64,000 bases of DNA from Sphingosinicella ginsenosidimutans (lineage in GTDB: Bacteria; Pseudomonadota; Alphaproteobacteria; Sphingomonadales; Sphingomonadaceae): the NCBI RefSeq assembly GCF_007995055.1, contig NZ_VOQQ01000001.1, forward strand, positions 1,054,001-1,118,000, in the 5' to 3' direction. Below the pieces are notes generated by a model that did no database searches, had not been told where the DNA came from, and saw only the letters and a list, made by a program, of their open reading frames with translations. This document shows positions 53,227-61,272 of the stretch, in pieces. A program made the translations under genes and the position numbers. Within the stretch, counting starts at the first letter, position 1; the number at the start of each line of letters is the position of its first letter.

Positions 53227-55134
53227 ATGGACTTGTCCGGCAGCAGCGAAGTGAGCGCGAGCGACGTGGCGACGATTCTGGAAACGCCCGTGAAGAAGGC
53301 CCGCAAGAGCGAGGCCGCGATCGATTCGAAATCGGTCGCGCCGCGCGCGTTCGCGATCGAGATCGACCATGGCCGCGATTCGCTGCTCACCGATTTCGGC
53401 AAGGATACGCTGCAGGACCGCTACCTGCTCCCCGGCGAGCGGTTCCAGGATCTCTTCGCCCGCGTCGCTTCGGCCTATGCCGATGATGCGGACCATGCCC
53501 AGCGGCTCTACGACTATATCTCGAAATTGTGGTTCATGCCGGCGACGCCGGTCCTGTCGAACGGCGGCACCGGTCGCGGCCTGCCCATTTCCTGCTACCT
53601 CAATTCGGTCTCGGACAGCCTCGAGGGGATTGTCGGCACCTGGAACGAGAATGTCTGGCTCGCCGCGCGCGGCGGCGGCATCGGCACCTATTGGGGGAAT
53701 GTCCGCGGCATCGGCGAGGCGGTCGGCCTCAACGGCAAGACGAGCGGCATCATTCCCTTCGTGCGGGTGATGGATTCGCTGACGCTGGCAATCTCGCAAG
53801 GCTCGCTGCGGCGCGGATCGGCTGCCTGCTATCTCGATATCTCGCATCCGGAGATCGAGGAGTTCCTGGAGATCAGGAAGCCGTCCGGCGACTTCAACCG
53901 CAAGGCGCTGAACCTCCACCACGGCGTCCTCGTCTCCGACGCCTTCATGGAGGCGGTGCGCGACGGCGCCGAGTGGACGCTGCAGTCGCCCAAGGACGGA
54001 TCGGCGCGCGGCACCGTCGATGCCCGGGCGCTCTTCCAGAAGCTGGTCGAGACCCGCCTCGCGACCGGCGAGCCCTATATCATCTTCATCGACCAGGTGA
54101 ATCGCTCGATGCCCAAGCATCAGCGCGACGTCGGCCTCAAGGTCTCGACCTCGAACCTGTGCTCGGAAATCACGCTGCCGACGGGCCGCGATCAGCATGG
54201 CAAGGACCGCACCGCGGTGTGCTGCCTGTCCTCGCTCAACCTCGAGACGTGGGACGAGTGGAACGGCGACAAGCGCTTCATCGAGGACGTCATGCGCTTC
54301 CTCGACAATGTGCTGACCGACTATATCGATCGTGCGCCCGACGAGATGGCGCGCGCCAAATATAGCGCCGCGCGCGAGCGCAGCGTGGGCCTTGGCGTGA
54401 TGGGCTTCCACTCCTTCCTCCAGGCGCGCGGCCTTCCGTTCGAGGGCGCGATGGCGAAGAGCTGGAACCTCAAGATCTTCCGCCACATCCGCGCCCAGGT
54501 GGACGAGGCATCGATGATGCTCGCGCACGAGCGGGGGCCCTGCCCCGACGCCGCCGACCAAGGCGTGATGGAGCGCTTTTCCTGCAAGATGGCGATCGCG
54601 CCGACCGCGTCGATCAGCATCATCTGCGGCGGCACCTCGGCCTGCATCGAGCCGATCCCGGCCAATATCTACACCCACAAGACGCTGTCGGGCAGCTGGT
54701 CGATCCGCAACCCGCACCTGGAGGCGCTGCTCAAGGAGAAGTCCAAGAACAGCGACAGCGTGTGGAACTCGATCCTGGAGCGCGGGGGCAGCGTCCAGCA
54801 TCTCGATTTCCTGACCCAGGACGAGAAGGACACGTTCAAGACCAGCTTCGAGATCGACCAGCGCTGGCTGCTCGAGCTCGCCGCCGATCGCACGCCTTAT
54901 ATCGACCAGGCCCAGTCGCTGAACCTGTTCATCCCGGCCGACGTCGACAAGTGGGACCTCCTGATGCTCCATTATCGTGCGTGGGAGCTCGGCATCAAAT
55001 CGCTCTATTATCTGCGCTCGAAGAGCGTGCAGCGCGCCGGTTTCGCTGGCGGCGTCGAGGCCGACAACACGCCCGAGCTGCGCGAGATCAACGTCGAGAG
55101 CACCGATTATGACGAGTGCCTTGCGTGCCAGTAA
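53227..55134 (+). CDS. nrdA: Ribonucleoside-diphosphate reductase alpha subunit
   Basis: 635 residues, class I. It reduces NDPs to dNDPs with NrdB. Active-site residues are NLCSE (Asn310, Cys312, Glu314), the redox pair Cys123 (ISCYLNS) and Cys332/333 (AVCCLSSLNL), and the C-terminal shuttle CLACQ (Cys631, Cys634). Length and sequence show no N-terminal ATP-cone, so dATP feedback in the E. coli manner is not expected and transcriptional control (NrdR boxes) may matter more. nrdB is 0.73 kb downstream, not adjacent. Confidence 0.96.
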   Translation: MDLSGSSEVSASDVATILETPVKKARKSEAAIDSKSVAPRAFAIEIDHGRDSLLTDFGKDTLQDRYLLPGERFQDLFARVASAYADDADHAQRLYDYISKLWFMPATPVLSNGGTGRGLPISCYLNSVSDSLEGIVGTWNENVWLAARGGGIGTYWGNVRGIGEAVGLNGKTSGIIPFVRVMDSLTLAISQGSLRRGSAACYLDISHPEIEEFLEIRKPSGDFNRKALNLHHGVLVSDAFMEAVRDGAEWTLQSPKDGSARGTVDARALFQKLVETRLATGEPYIIFIDQVNRSMPKHQRDVGLKVSTSNLCSEITLPTGRDQHGKDRTAVCCLSSLNLETWDEWNGDKRFIEDVMRFLDNVLTDYIDRAPDEMARAKYSAARERSVGLGVMGFHSFLQARGLPFEGAMAKSWNLKIFRHIRAQVDEASMMLAHERGPCPDAADQGVMERFSCKMAIAPTASISIICGGTSACIEPIPANIYTHKTLSGSWSIRNPHLEALLKEKSKNSDSVWNSILERGGSVQHLDFLTQDEKDTFKTSFEIDQRWLLELAADRTPYIDQAQSLNLFIPADVDKWDLLMLHYRAWELGIKSLYYLRSKSVQRAGFAGGVEADNTPELREINVESTDYDECLACQ

Positions 55135-55139
55135 CGGCG

Positions 55140-55160
55140 CCTCTCCCGCGGCGGGAGAGG
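55140..55160. repeat. Palindrome after nrdA
   Basis: CCTCTCCCGC (55140-55149) faces GCGGGAGAGG (55151-55160), starting five bases after the nrdA stop. It is the same CTCTCCC/GGGAGAG core as the elements before nrdB. It could attenuate transcription or protect the nrdA mRNA 3' end. Confidence 0.75.
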
Positions 55161-55222
55161 GGGATCGCGACACGGCCGGGTGAGCGCGGCCCGGCCCGCC
55201 ATGTCGGGGAAAGGAGAGACGG

Positions 55223-55411
55223 ATGCACCTGGATCAGAATGTGAAGCTCCTCCTCGGCGCCGTCTTCGCCGCCGTCGGTCTCGTCATCCTTGTCCTCGAT
55301 CGCGGCAGCCGCGGCTTCGGCCAGCGCCGGCAGGCGGGCGTCCTGTTCCTGATCGGCGGCGCGGTCATCGCCGCCGACGCCCTCGGCTATATCCATCTCA
55401 GCCATGGCTAG
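55223..55411 (+). CDS. Small two-helix membrane protein
   Basis: 62 residues with AAAGGAGAG before the ATG. Two membrane helices (LLLGAVFAAVGLVILVLD and AGVLFLIGGAVIAADALGYI) separated by a basic loop (RGSRGFGQRRQ). It lies between nrdA and nrdB and overlaps the next gene by eight bases. Function unknown. Confidence 0.7.
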   Translation: MHLDQNVKLLLGAVFAAVGLVILVLDRGSRGFGQRRQAGVLFLIGGAVIAADALGYIHLSHG

Positions 55412-55709
55412 GGCCCGCGCGCTCCTTGCGATCGCATCGCTCGCCGGCCTTGCCGCCTGCGCGGTGCAGCGCGCCGACGCGGTCCAGCCGGCCGCGCCGG
55501 GCTTCCTTCTGGGGCTGTGGCACGGCTTCATCTTCCCGGTCGCCTGGGTGCTCAGCCTCTTCATGCCCGACGTCGCGATCTACGCGGTGCCCAACAATGG
55601 CGGCTGGTACGATTTCGGCTATTTCCTCGGCATCGTCGTCTTCGGCGTCGGCGCGCGGAAGAGCCACGTCGTCTACCGCGACCGCATCGTCAGGGTCCGC
55701 GAGCGATGA
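55404..55709 (+). CDS. Small conserved lipoprotein-like protein
   Basis: 101 residues. An N-terminal signal with lipobox LAAC (Cys19) is followed by the conserved core GLWHGFIFPVAWVLSLF, then YAVPNNGGWYDFGYFLGIVV. This core recurs in small uncharacterised membrane proteins in many bacteria. It overlaps the preceding small gene by eight bases, so both are coupled, and separates nrdA from nrdB. Confidence 0.75.
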   Translation: MARARALLAIASLAGLAACAVQRADAVQPAAPGFLLGLWHGFIFPVAWVLSLFMPDVAIYAVPNNGGWYDFGYFLGIVVFGVGARKSHVVYRDRIVRVRER

Positions 55710-55726
55710 GGACGCAAGGACACAAT

Positions 55727-55848
55727 CCCTCTCCCATTGGGAGAGGGAGGGAGCCGCGAAGCGGCGGGAGCGACCAACCCTCCGCCCGCCAATCACCCTC
55801 ACCCTCCCAGGCTTTGCCTGGGCCCCTCCCTCTCCCGGCGGGAGAGGG
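55727..55848. repeat. Cluster of REP-like palindromes before nrdB
   Basis: Four stems in 122 bases: CCCTCTCCCA/TGGGAGAGGG (55727-55747), GCCGC/GCGGC (55753-55765), CCCAGGC/GCCTGGG (55806-55822), and CCCTCTCCC/GGGAGAGGG (55828-55848). The first and last are near-copies of each other and of the palindrome after nrdA. They look like a dispersed intergenic repeat family. Confidence 0.75.
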
Positions 55849-55865
55849 GATCACGGAGTAGTCCA

Positions 55866-56921
55866 ATGCCCCTTCTCGAAGCCCGCAAGCAGTACAAGCC
55901 GTTCGAATATCCCTGGGCGTTCGATTTCTGGAAGCGCCAGCAGCAGATCCACTGGATGCCGGAGGAGGTGCCGCTCGGCGAGGATTGCCGCGATTGGGCG
56001 CAGAAGCTGACCGATCACGAGCGCAACCTTCTGACGCAGATCTTCCGCTTCTTCACCCAGGCGGATGTCGAGGTGCAGGATTGCTACCACGACAAATATG
56101 GCCGCGTGTTCAAGCCGACCGAGATCAAGATGATGCTGACCGCGTTCAGCAACATGGAGACGGTCCACATCGCCGCTTACTCCCACCTGCTCGACACGAT
56201 CGGGATGCCGGAGAGCGAATATTCGGCCTTCCTCCAGTACAAGGAGATGAAGGACAAGCACGATTATCTCGCGACCTTCAGCGTCGACACGGACGAGGAC
56301 ATCGCCCGCACGCTCGCCATGTTCGGCGGCTTCACCGAGGGGCTTCAGCTCTTCGCCAGCTTCGCGATGCTGATGAACTTCCCGCGCTTCAACAAGATGA
56401 AGGGCATGGGCCAGATCGTGAGCTGGAGCGTGCGCGACGAGAGCCTGCACTGCGAGGGCATCACCCGCCTGTTCCACGCCTTCGTGAAGGAGCGCGACTG
56501 CCTGACCAAGAGCGTCAAGGAGGACATTCTCGACGTCTGCCAGAAGACCGTCCGGCTTGAGGACGCCTTCATCGATCTCGCCTTCGAAATGGGCCCCGTC
56601 CCCGGCATGACGCCCAAGGAGATCAAGAAGTATATCCGCTACATCGCCGACTGGCGCCTGGGGCAATTGGGCTTCCAGCCCATCTACATGATCGACGAGC
56701 ATCCCCTCCCCTGGCTCGCGCCTCTGCTGAACGGCGTCGAGCACGCCAATTTCTTCGAACAGCGCGCGACCGAATATTCCAAGGCCGCGACCAGGGGGAA
56801 TTGGAACGAGGTGTGGGACAATTTCGACCGGCGCCAGCAGGCCAAGGCGGCGAATGACGCGCCGGAGGCTGGCGGCGAAGGGGACGACATGTTCACGCGG
56901 GCCGGGGTGGCTGCGGAGTAG
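55866..56921 (+). CDS. nrdB: Ribonucleoside-diphosphate reductase beta subunit
   Basis: 351 residues, the ferritin-like radical-generating partner of NrdA. Metal ligands: Asp67 (TQADVEVQD), Glu98 and His101 (SNMETVHIAAY), then the second ExxH set in ESLHCEG. The radical tyrosine is Tyr105 (HIAAYSHLL), so this is a tyrosyl-radical type enzyme. The start MPLLEARKQY at 55866 is the family start; the frame runs upstream through the repeat cluster but is not protein there. A KTSC gene follows only three bases after its stop. Confidence 0.96.
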   Translation: MPLLEARKQYKPFEYPWAFDFWKRQQQIHWMPEEVPLGEDCRDWAQKLTDHERNLLTQIFRFFTQADVEVQDCYHDKYGRVFKPTEIKMMLTAFSNMETVHIAAYSHLLDTIGMPESEYSAFLQYKEMKDKHDYLATFSVDTDEDIARTLAMFGGFTEGLQLFASFAMLMNFPRFNKMKGMGQIVSWSVRDESLHCEGITRLFHAFVKERDCLTKSVKEDILDVCQKTVRLEDAFIDLAFEMGPVPGMTPKEIKKYIRYIADWRLGQLGFQPIYMIDEHPLPWLAPLLNGVEHANFFEQRATEYSKAATRGNWNEVWDNFDRRQQAKAANDAPEAGGEGDDMFTRAGVAAE

Positions 56922-56924
56922 GCT

Positions 56925-57116
56925 ATGCCCCTTGTCAATTCGTCAGCAATGTATCGTGTCGAGTATGACGATAGCGCTCGACGTCTCGATATCTGGTTTA
57001 GCGAAAGTGGCCTTTATAGCTACTATGGAGTGCCGATTTCCGTTTATAACGGACTACTCTCGGCTACGTCCAAAGGGCAGTATTATAACAGCCATATTCG
57101 CGACCAATACGGCTGA
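56925..57116 (+). CDS. KTSC-domain protein
   Basis: 63 residues matching the KTSC domain: MYRVEYDDSARRLDIWFSES, then GLYSYYGVPISVYNGLLSAT, ending YYNSHIRDQYG. Related domains occur alone or fused to lysyl-tRNA-synthetase-like and nuclease proteins; the role is unknown. It starts three bases after the nrdB stop and uses GGAG inside the nrdB end. Composition turns A+T-richer here, so it marks the left end of the foreign-looking segment. Confidence 0.85.
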   Translation: MPLVNSSAMYRVEYDDSARRLDIWFSESGLYSYYGVPISVYNGLLSATSKGQYYNSHIRDQYG

Positions 57117-57195
57117 TGCTCTCCAAACGTCTACGGCTGGCACAGTCTTATAAAGCGATCTTTTAATTTCAAATGCCGCCATATAAGCTGACAAA

Positions 57196-57900
57196 ATGGC
57201 GACCAGACCACTTGCGGCTAATGATCGGACTATCGGATCAGAGCGTCCAAAGATCAATGACATAGACGATCGTATCAGTTTGGAGCTTGTAATAGCGCTC
57301 GTGGGACCGGTCGGGTCGGGATGTACGACCACCTACGAGGCCATGTCGAAAGAGCTTCAGGACGAGTTCGGATATGACCCTGTCCACATTGTTCTCAGTA
57401 GAATCATAAAAGAGCACGCTAACGAAGTGGATTTGGACATCCCCGACACGTTGAGTGTCTCGGAACGGATCGATCGATACCAAACGGTAGGGAACGCGCT
57501 AAGAACCAAATTTGGCGACGAGTACCTTGCTGACCGAGCTATCGAAAAAATAGCTATCGAGCGCGACCAGAGGAAAGGGTACGCAGAGGTGGACGGAACC
57601 AGGGTCGTCCTCCCTCAGCGCCGAGCATATTTTGTCGATTCACTCAAGAATCCCGCTGAACTGCGCCGCCTCAGGCAGGTCTATGGTGACCTGTTATGGG
57701 TGGTGAGCGTCTTTGCACCCGAGAATGTGCGATTGGGAAGCCGCATCGGCGGCGGTCCGGTCAGCCTGCCTTTCTCGTCAAGTTGGTGCCGCTATATACG
57801 ACAATGTCGGAGACCTTCTCGGCGTTGGCTGCAACGACGTGCCAAAATTTGGCGGCGGCTTATATGGGGAGGGCGGTGCGGCCGATCATCGCTGCTTTAG
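57196..57900 (+). pseudogene. AvcD/DCD antiphage protein, N-terminal NTPase half (broken)
   Basis: The first ~175 codons are a P-loop nucleotide-kinase-like domain: LVIALVGPVGSGCTTTYEAM (Walker-type loop 37-46), FGYDPVHIVLSRIIKEH, VVLPQRRAYFVDSLKNPAEL, and YGDLLWVVSVFAPENVR. This is the N-terminal part of antiphage cytosine deaminases (AvcD/DCD). After ENVR the frame reads nonsense (Arg/Trp-rich) while the deaminase half resumes in the +2 frame at 57725. In full-length relatives roughly 90 residues join the two halves; they are missing. I infer an internal deletion with frameshift. A+T-richer than the neighbours. Confidence 0.75.
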
Positions 57901-58498
57901 ATGGCAAGATAACGAATGCCATAACGACAAGCATAAGCATGGCCTGGCTGTTAAAATTGCCGGCGCTGTAGGAGCAGCGGGTGAAAATGCAGCTTCTGTG
58001 ATTTCTGACACCATGGAAGGAGGAGTCGCTAACCTAATCGAGTTCTCACGTTCAGTTCATGCAGAAATGGAGGCAATCGTCTCCGTTGCGCGCCTAGGAA
58101 CCGGATCGACGGTCGGCTCTACTCTCTATACCACCACTTTCCCCTGTCACAATTGCGCCCGACATATTGTGGCCGCGGGTGTTGGCACGGTCTACTATGT
58201 GGAACCCTACTCGAAGAGCTTGGCGCTTGACCTTCACAGCGACGCAATTTCTCTGGATGAAAACTGCGACGACAAGGTTCGCTTTCTTCAGTACGAAGGA
58301 TTTGCTCCGAGAACCTCGCTGCGGCTCTTTTCCAGCGCGGGGCGTGAGCGGAAAAGTGGCGGAAAATTCGTCAAACCGAATCCTCGGGACGCCAAACCGA
58401 TATTCGCAACACCGCTGGATTCATATACAATCACCGAGAATATGGTCATTCGAAAGCTGAACGCCGAGGGGGACGGTGCTACCAATGAAACAGGATGA
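57725..58498 (+). pseudogene. AvcD/DCD antiphage protein, C-terminal deaminase half
   Basis: 257 codons starting at an internal ATG (a TTG at 57713 is also in frame). It contains the whole dCTP-deaminase-like domain: AAVRSACLSRQVGAAIYD, GCNDVPKFGGGLYGEGG, the catalytic HAE (His112, Glu114) in SRSVHAEMEAIVSVARLG, and PCHNC (Cys141, Cys144) for zinc. VEPYSKSLALDLHSDAI follows. All deaminase residues are intact. Intact relatives deplete dCTP during phage infection and need the NTPase half. No proper ribosome site precedes this half, so it is probably not made, though a split protein cannot be excluded. Confidence 0.72.
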
Positions 58499-58652
58499 GG
58501 GAAGTCGGAAGCAACTTCATCTCCTTCTGCCGATTACGAATTTGCCTCCGCCCGACAAACGTAAGCCGACAACCGAGAGGTCGAAGATAGAGGAATCTCG
58601 TCGTCGGCTTATGAGGGATCTCGAGCGGGCCGGATTGTCTAATTTCCGCTAG
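58485..58652 (+). CDS. 55-residue protein overlapping the deaminase 3' end
   Basis: Starts 14 bases inside the deaminase frame. It is strongly basic and Pro/Leu-rich (MKQDEGSRKQLHLLLPITNL, then PPPDKRKPTTERSKIEESRR), ending in a helix RLMRDLERAGLSNFR. GAGGGGGA lies about 12 bases upstream. The overlap suggests coupled translation with the deaminase. No family recognised; it ends where the A+T-richer segment ends. Confidence 0.5.
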   Translation: MKQDEGSRKQLHLLLPITNLPPPDKRKPTTERSKIEESRRRLMRDLERAGLSNFR

Positions 58653-58791
58653 CAGCTGCTGAAGCTAATTCCGCGTGTCGTATCCCGAGCGCGGCGGCGA
58701 TTGCGCCGCGGTACCGGTTATCACCGTGCTCCACGAAGCCTGTCCCGCCGCCCGCCATCACTGCGCCGACGTTCCGATCGGGGAGGACTGA

Positions 58792-59247
58792 ATGCACCTC
58801 GTGCTGGCCGCCTTGCTGCTCGCCGCGACCGCGAGCGATCCGGGGGAGCAGCCGCCGCGCTGCGAAGACATGCGGCGCCTGTCGGATGCGGCCAATCGGG
58901 CCGGGTCGTTCCGCGCGCTGATCGACGCGGGCTTCGCGCCGCCGATCCTCTACGGCTGCCGGCCGGCCGACGGCGGCTATCGCTGCTGGCGCAACGTGAC
59001 GCCGCCGGAGGTGACGCCGGAACGCTACGGCGCGATCATCCGCGATTGCCTTCCCGGCGCGACGATGGCGGCGGTGGAGGCAAGAGACGGGTTCCGCCCC
59101 GACACCGCCCGGGTCGTCCGCCACGGCCGCCTCGTCGCGCGCCTCGACGACTCTTGCACCTCGGCCTGCCGCGCCGGCCGCGGCATGAGCATCGCCTTCA
59201 CCATCGATCCGGCCGCCTCGGCGGCCGAACAGGCCGAAGCCCGTTGA
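58792..59247 (+). CDS. Secreted Cys-rich protein of unknown function
   Basis: 151 residues with a short signal peptide (MHLVLAALLLAATAS) and GGGGAGG before the ATG. Six Cys in the mature part (RCEDM, YGCRPADGGYRCWRN, RDCLPG, DSCTSACRAG) point to disulfides in the periplasm. No family recognised. First native-composition gene after the insert. Confidence 0.7.
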   Translation: MHLVLAALLLAATASDPGEQPPRCEDMRRLSDAANRAGSFRALIDAGFAPPILYGCRPADGGYRCWRNVTPPEVTPERYGAIIRDCLPGATMAAVEARDGFRPDTARVVRHGRLVARLDDSCTSACRAGRGMSIAFTIDPAASAAEQAEAR

Positions 59248-59361
59248 TTTCTTCTCCTTCGCATCCTCGCGTCTCGCGTGACGTGAATCGGACCTGGGCG
59301 CGATTTGCGTGCCCCTGCGCGCGGCTTGCTTCCAGCAACCGCGCCGCCGCATAATCTCCCC

Positions 59362-59778
59362 ATGCCCGACCACCACATCGATCCCGAACGCGCCGCCTTC
59401 GATGCCTTCAAGGCGCTGCCGCGCGATGCGCCGATCGAGATGCTGAACCTGCTGCGCTTCCGTGGCCTGGCCGCCTATCCGGCGGAGCATCCGGCCGCCG
59501 CGGAGGGGCTGAGCGGGGCCGAGGCCTATCGGCGCTACCAGCGGGAGAGCGGCCCGGTCTTCGCCGGCGTCGGCGGCGCGATCATCTGGCAGGCGGCGCC
59601 CGAGATCGTGCTGATCGGGCCGGCGGACGAGGCGTGGGATGCCGCCTTCATCGCCCGCTATCCCTCCGCCGACGCCTTCCTCGCCATGATCGCCGATCCA
59701 GCCTATCGCGCCGCCGTGATCCACCGCCAGGCGGCCGTCGAAACCTCCCGCCTGATCCGCATGGCGCCGCGCGGCTGA
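59362..59778 (+). CDS. DUF1330 protein
   Basis: 138 residues with a dimeric alpha-beta-barrel (ferredoxin-like) fold: PIEMLNLLRFRGLAAY, GAEAYRRYQRESGPVFAGVG, then RYPSADAFLAMIADPAYRAA. Family members are small homodimers of unknown function. The ATG at 59362 gives the family start; an upstream open stretch is not used. Confidence 0.85.
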   Translation: MPDHHIDPERAAFDAFKALPRDAPIEMLNLLRFRGLAAYPAEHPAAAEGLSGAEAYRRYQRESGPVFAGVGGAIIWQAAPEIVLIGPADEAWDAAFIARYPSADAFLAMIADPAYRAAVIHRQAAVETSRLIRMAPRG

Positions 59779-59917
59779 TCGTCCGCGCCGCGGGCCTTGC
59801 GCCCTAAACCGCGAATGAACATCCGCTTCGCGCCCGGTTCAGGCGCCCGGGGCCATGTTTCGTGCGTTCATGCCCGAGTCGCCGCTCGGTGCGAACGTCC
59901 ACGAGGAGGGTTGTTTC

Positions 59918-60166
59918 ATGCGTAAACTCATCATCGCCGCCGCCGGCCTTGCCGCCGCCGTGCTTCCCGTCACCGCCGCCTCGGCGCAATATCATGGCGG
60001 CTACAACCGATACGACCGCGTCCGCGCCGAACAGCGCGAATGCCGCCGCGAGCTTCGCCACGCACGCAATCGCTGGGAATATCGCCGCGAGCTCGCCGAA
60101 TGCCGGCGCGAGATCGCGCGCGCGCGTTTCGAATCGCGCCGCCACCATTATCGTCCCTATCGCTGA
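59918..60166 (+). CDS. Small secreted Arg-rich protein
   Basis: 82 residues with GAGGAGG before the ATG and a Sec signal peptide (MRKLIIAAAGLAAAVLPVTA, cleavage ASA-Q). The mature part is a charged helix: ECRRELRHARNRWEYRRELA, then ECRREIARARF, with two Cys in an identical CRRE context. The same pattern recurs in the protein at 60696. Ends in RRHHYRPYR. Function unknown. Confidence 0.75.
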   Translation: MRKLIIAAAGLAAAVLPVTAASAQYHGGYNRYDRVRAEQRECRRELRHARNRWEYRRELAECRREIARARFESRRHHYRPYR

Positions 60167-60174
60167 ACCCCTGC

Positions 60175-60197
60175 GGGGCCGTCGAACCGGCGGCCCC
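60175..60197 (+). terminator. Hairpin after the Arg-rich gene
   Basis: GGGGCCG (60175-60181) pairs with CGGCCCC (60191-60197) just after the stop codon, followed by GTCCTCTTCC. The U-tract is poor. It sits between two convergent genes. Confidence 0.45.
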
Positions 60198-60211
60198 GTC
60201 CTCTTCCGGCT

Positions 60212-60550
60212 TCACCGGCCCACGAACATGAAGGCGACCGCCGCCAGGATGCAGGCGAAGGCCGCGCCGAAGCGCCAGCTCAGCGGCTCGCCAAGGAAGC
60301 CGACCATGAAGACGCCGAACACGGTGAGGGCGATCGCCTCCTGCGCGATCTTGAGCTGACCCGGCGTCCAGCCGTGGAGCGTCCCGATCCGGTTGGCGGG
60401 CACCGCGAAACTATATTCGACGAGCGCGACCGCCCAGCTGATCAGCACCACCGCCGCGATCGGCTTCGAAAGCGCGCCGCCGCGAATGTGCCAGTACCAG
60501 GCGAAGGTCATGAAGCTGTTCGAGATGAACAGCAGCAGGATTACCGGCAT
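60212..60550 (-). CDS. DUF486/DMT-family membrane protein
   Basis: 112 residues with four membrane helices: MPVILLLFISNSFMTFAWYW, KPIAAVVLISWAVALVEYSF, LKIAQEAIALTVFGVFMVGF, and FGAAFACILAAVAFMFVG. The AWYWHI and VPANRIG motifs are those of DUF486, a small relative of drug/metabolite transporters. GAAGGAAA precedes the ATG at 60550; the longer frame upstream is noncoding. Confidence 0.88.
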   Translation of the reverse strand: MPVILLLFISNSFMTFAWYWHIRGGALSKPIAAVVLISWAVALVEYSFAVPANRIGTLHGWTPGQLKIAQEAIALTVFGVFMVGFLGEPLSWRFGAAFACILAAVAFMFVGR

Positions 60551-60695
60551 CGATCGCTCTTTCCTTCGCTCCGCCGCAGCCTGCCCCGCCGCCGCGCCCG
60601 CCGCAAGCCGTGACGGCGCGGGCAGCGCAACCACCGTCGCGCTGCCTCGTTGTCCCCCGCAGCGCCACACACTGGCGCCCTCAGGAGAGGAGGAA

Positions 60696-61226
60696 ATGAT
60701 GCGAAGTCTGATTCTGGCCCTTGCGGCCACGACGGGGGTTGCGGCGGCGCTGCCGCTCGCCGCCCCGGCCGATGCCCAGGGGCGGAACGAGCGGGAAGCG
60801 CGGCAGGATTGCCGGCGAGACCTGCGCAATGCCGACAATCGCCGAGAATATAATCGCGAGCTTCGCGACTGCCGGCGGGACATCGCCCAGGCCCGCAACC
60901 GCGATTGGCGGACGTACAACCGCTATGACTGGAACCGCCCGCCGTCGGGCGGCTATTATTATGCCGATCAATATTATCGCGACGGCCGCTATTATCGCGA
61001 GCGCCGGCTGACCCGCAACGACCGCATCTATCGCGGCCGCGACGGGCGTTATTATTGCCGGCGCCCCGACGGCACGACCGGGCTCATCGTCGGCGCCGCG
61101 GTCGGTGGCCTGATCGGCAATGCGGTGGACAATGGCCGCTCCAGCCTGCTCGGCACGCTGATCGGCGCCGCGGCGGGCGGCGCGCTCGGCCGCGAGGTCG
61201 AACGCGGCAGCGTGCGCTGTCGCTAG
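60696..61226 (+). CDS. Secreted glycine-zipper protein
   Basis: 176 residues from the first of two ATGs, preceded by AGGAGAGGAGG. A signal peptide (SLILALAATTGVAAALPLAA) precedes a charged helix DCRRDLRNADNRREYNRELR, then DCRRDIAQARN, followed by a Tyr/Arg-rich stretch (about 75-115). A glycine zipper comes next (GLIVGAAVGGLIGNAVDN, GTLIGAAAGGALGREVE), which should insert in the outer membrane as in the 2TM glycine-zipper family. The helix duplicates the pattern of the 59918 gene. Ends at a long hairpin. Confidence 0.82.
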   Translation: MMRSLILALAATTGVAAALPLAAPADAQGRNEREARQDCRRDLRNADNRREYNRELRDCRRDIAQARNRDWRTYNRYDWNRPPSGGYYYADQYYRDGRYYRERRLTRNDRIYRGRDGRYYCRRPDGTTGLIVGAAVGGLIGNAVDNGRSSLLGTLIGAAAGGALGREVERGSVRCR

Positions 61227-61229
61227 GCC

Positions 61230-61270
61230 AGGACGGGCGCCGGGATCCCCGGGTCCCGGCGCCCCGTCCT
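61230..61270. terminator. Bidirectional hairpin terminator
   Basis: A nearly perfect 16-bp stem: AGGACGGG...GCCGGGA (61230-61245) pairs with TCCCGGC...CCCGTCCT (61254-61270), with one bulged base. It lies between the convergent glycine-zipper and ExbD genes and can serve both, although T-runs are short. Confidence 0.6.
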
Positions 61271-61272
61271 GT

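Noticed and set aside
55737..55865. Longer nrdB start through the repeat cluster
   Set aside because: The added 43 residues are encoded by palindromic repeats; NrdB proteins start at MPLLEARKQY.
58639..58758. Minus-strand frame reading MAGGGTGFVEHGDNRYRGAI
   Set aside because: Looks slightly protein-like and ends at the insert border, but it is 39 residues, has no ribosome site and no family I recognise. Could be a gene remnant; not strong enough to list.
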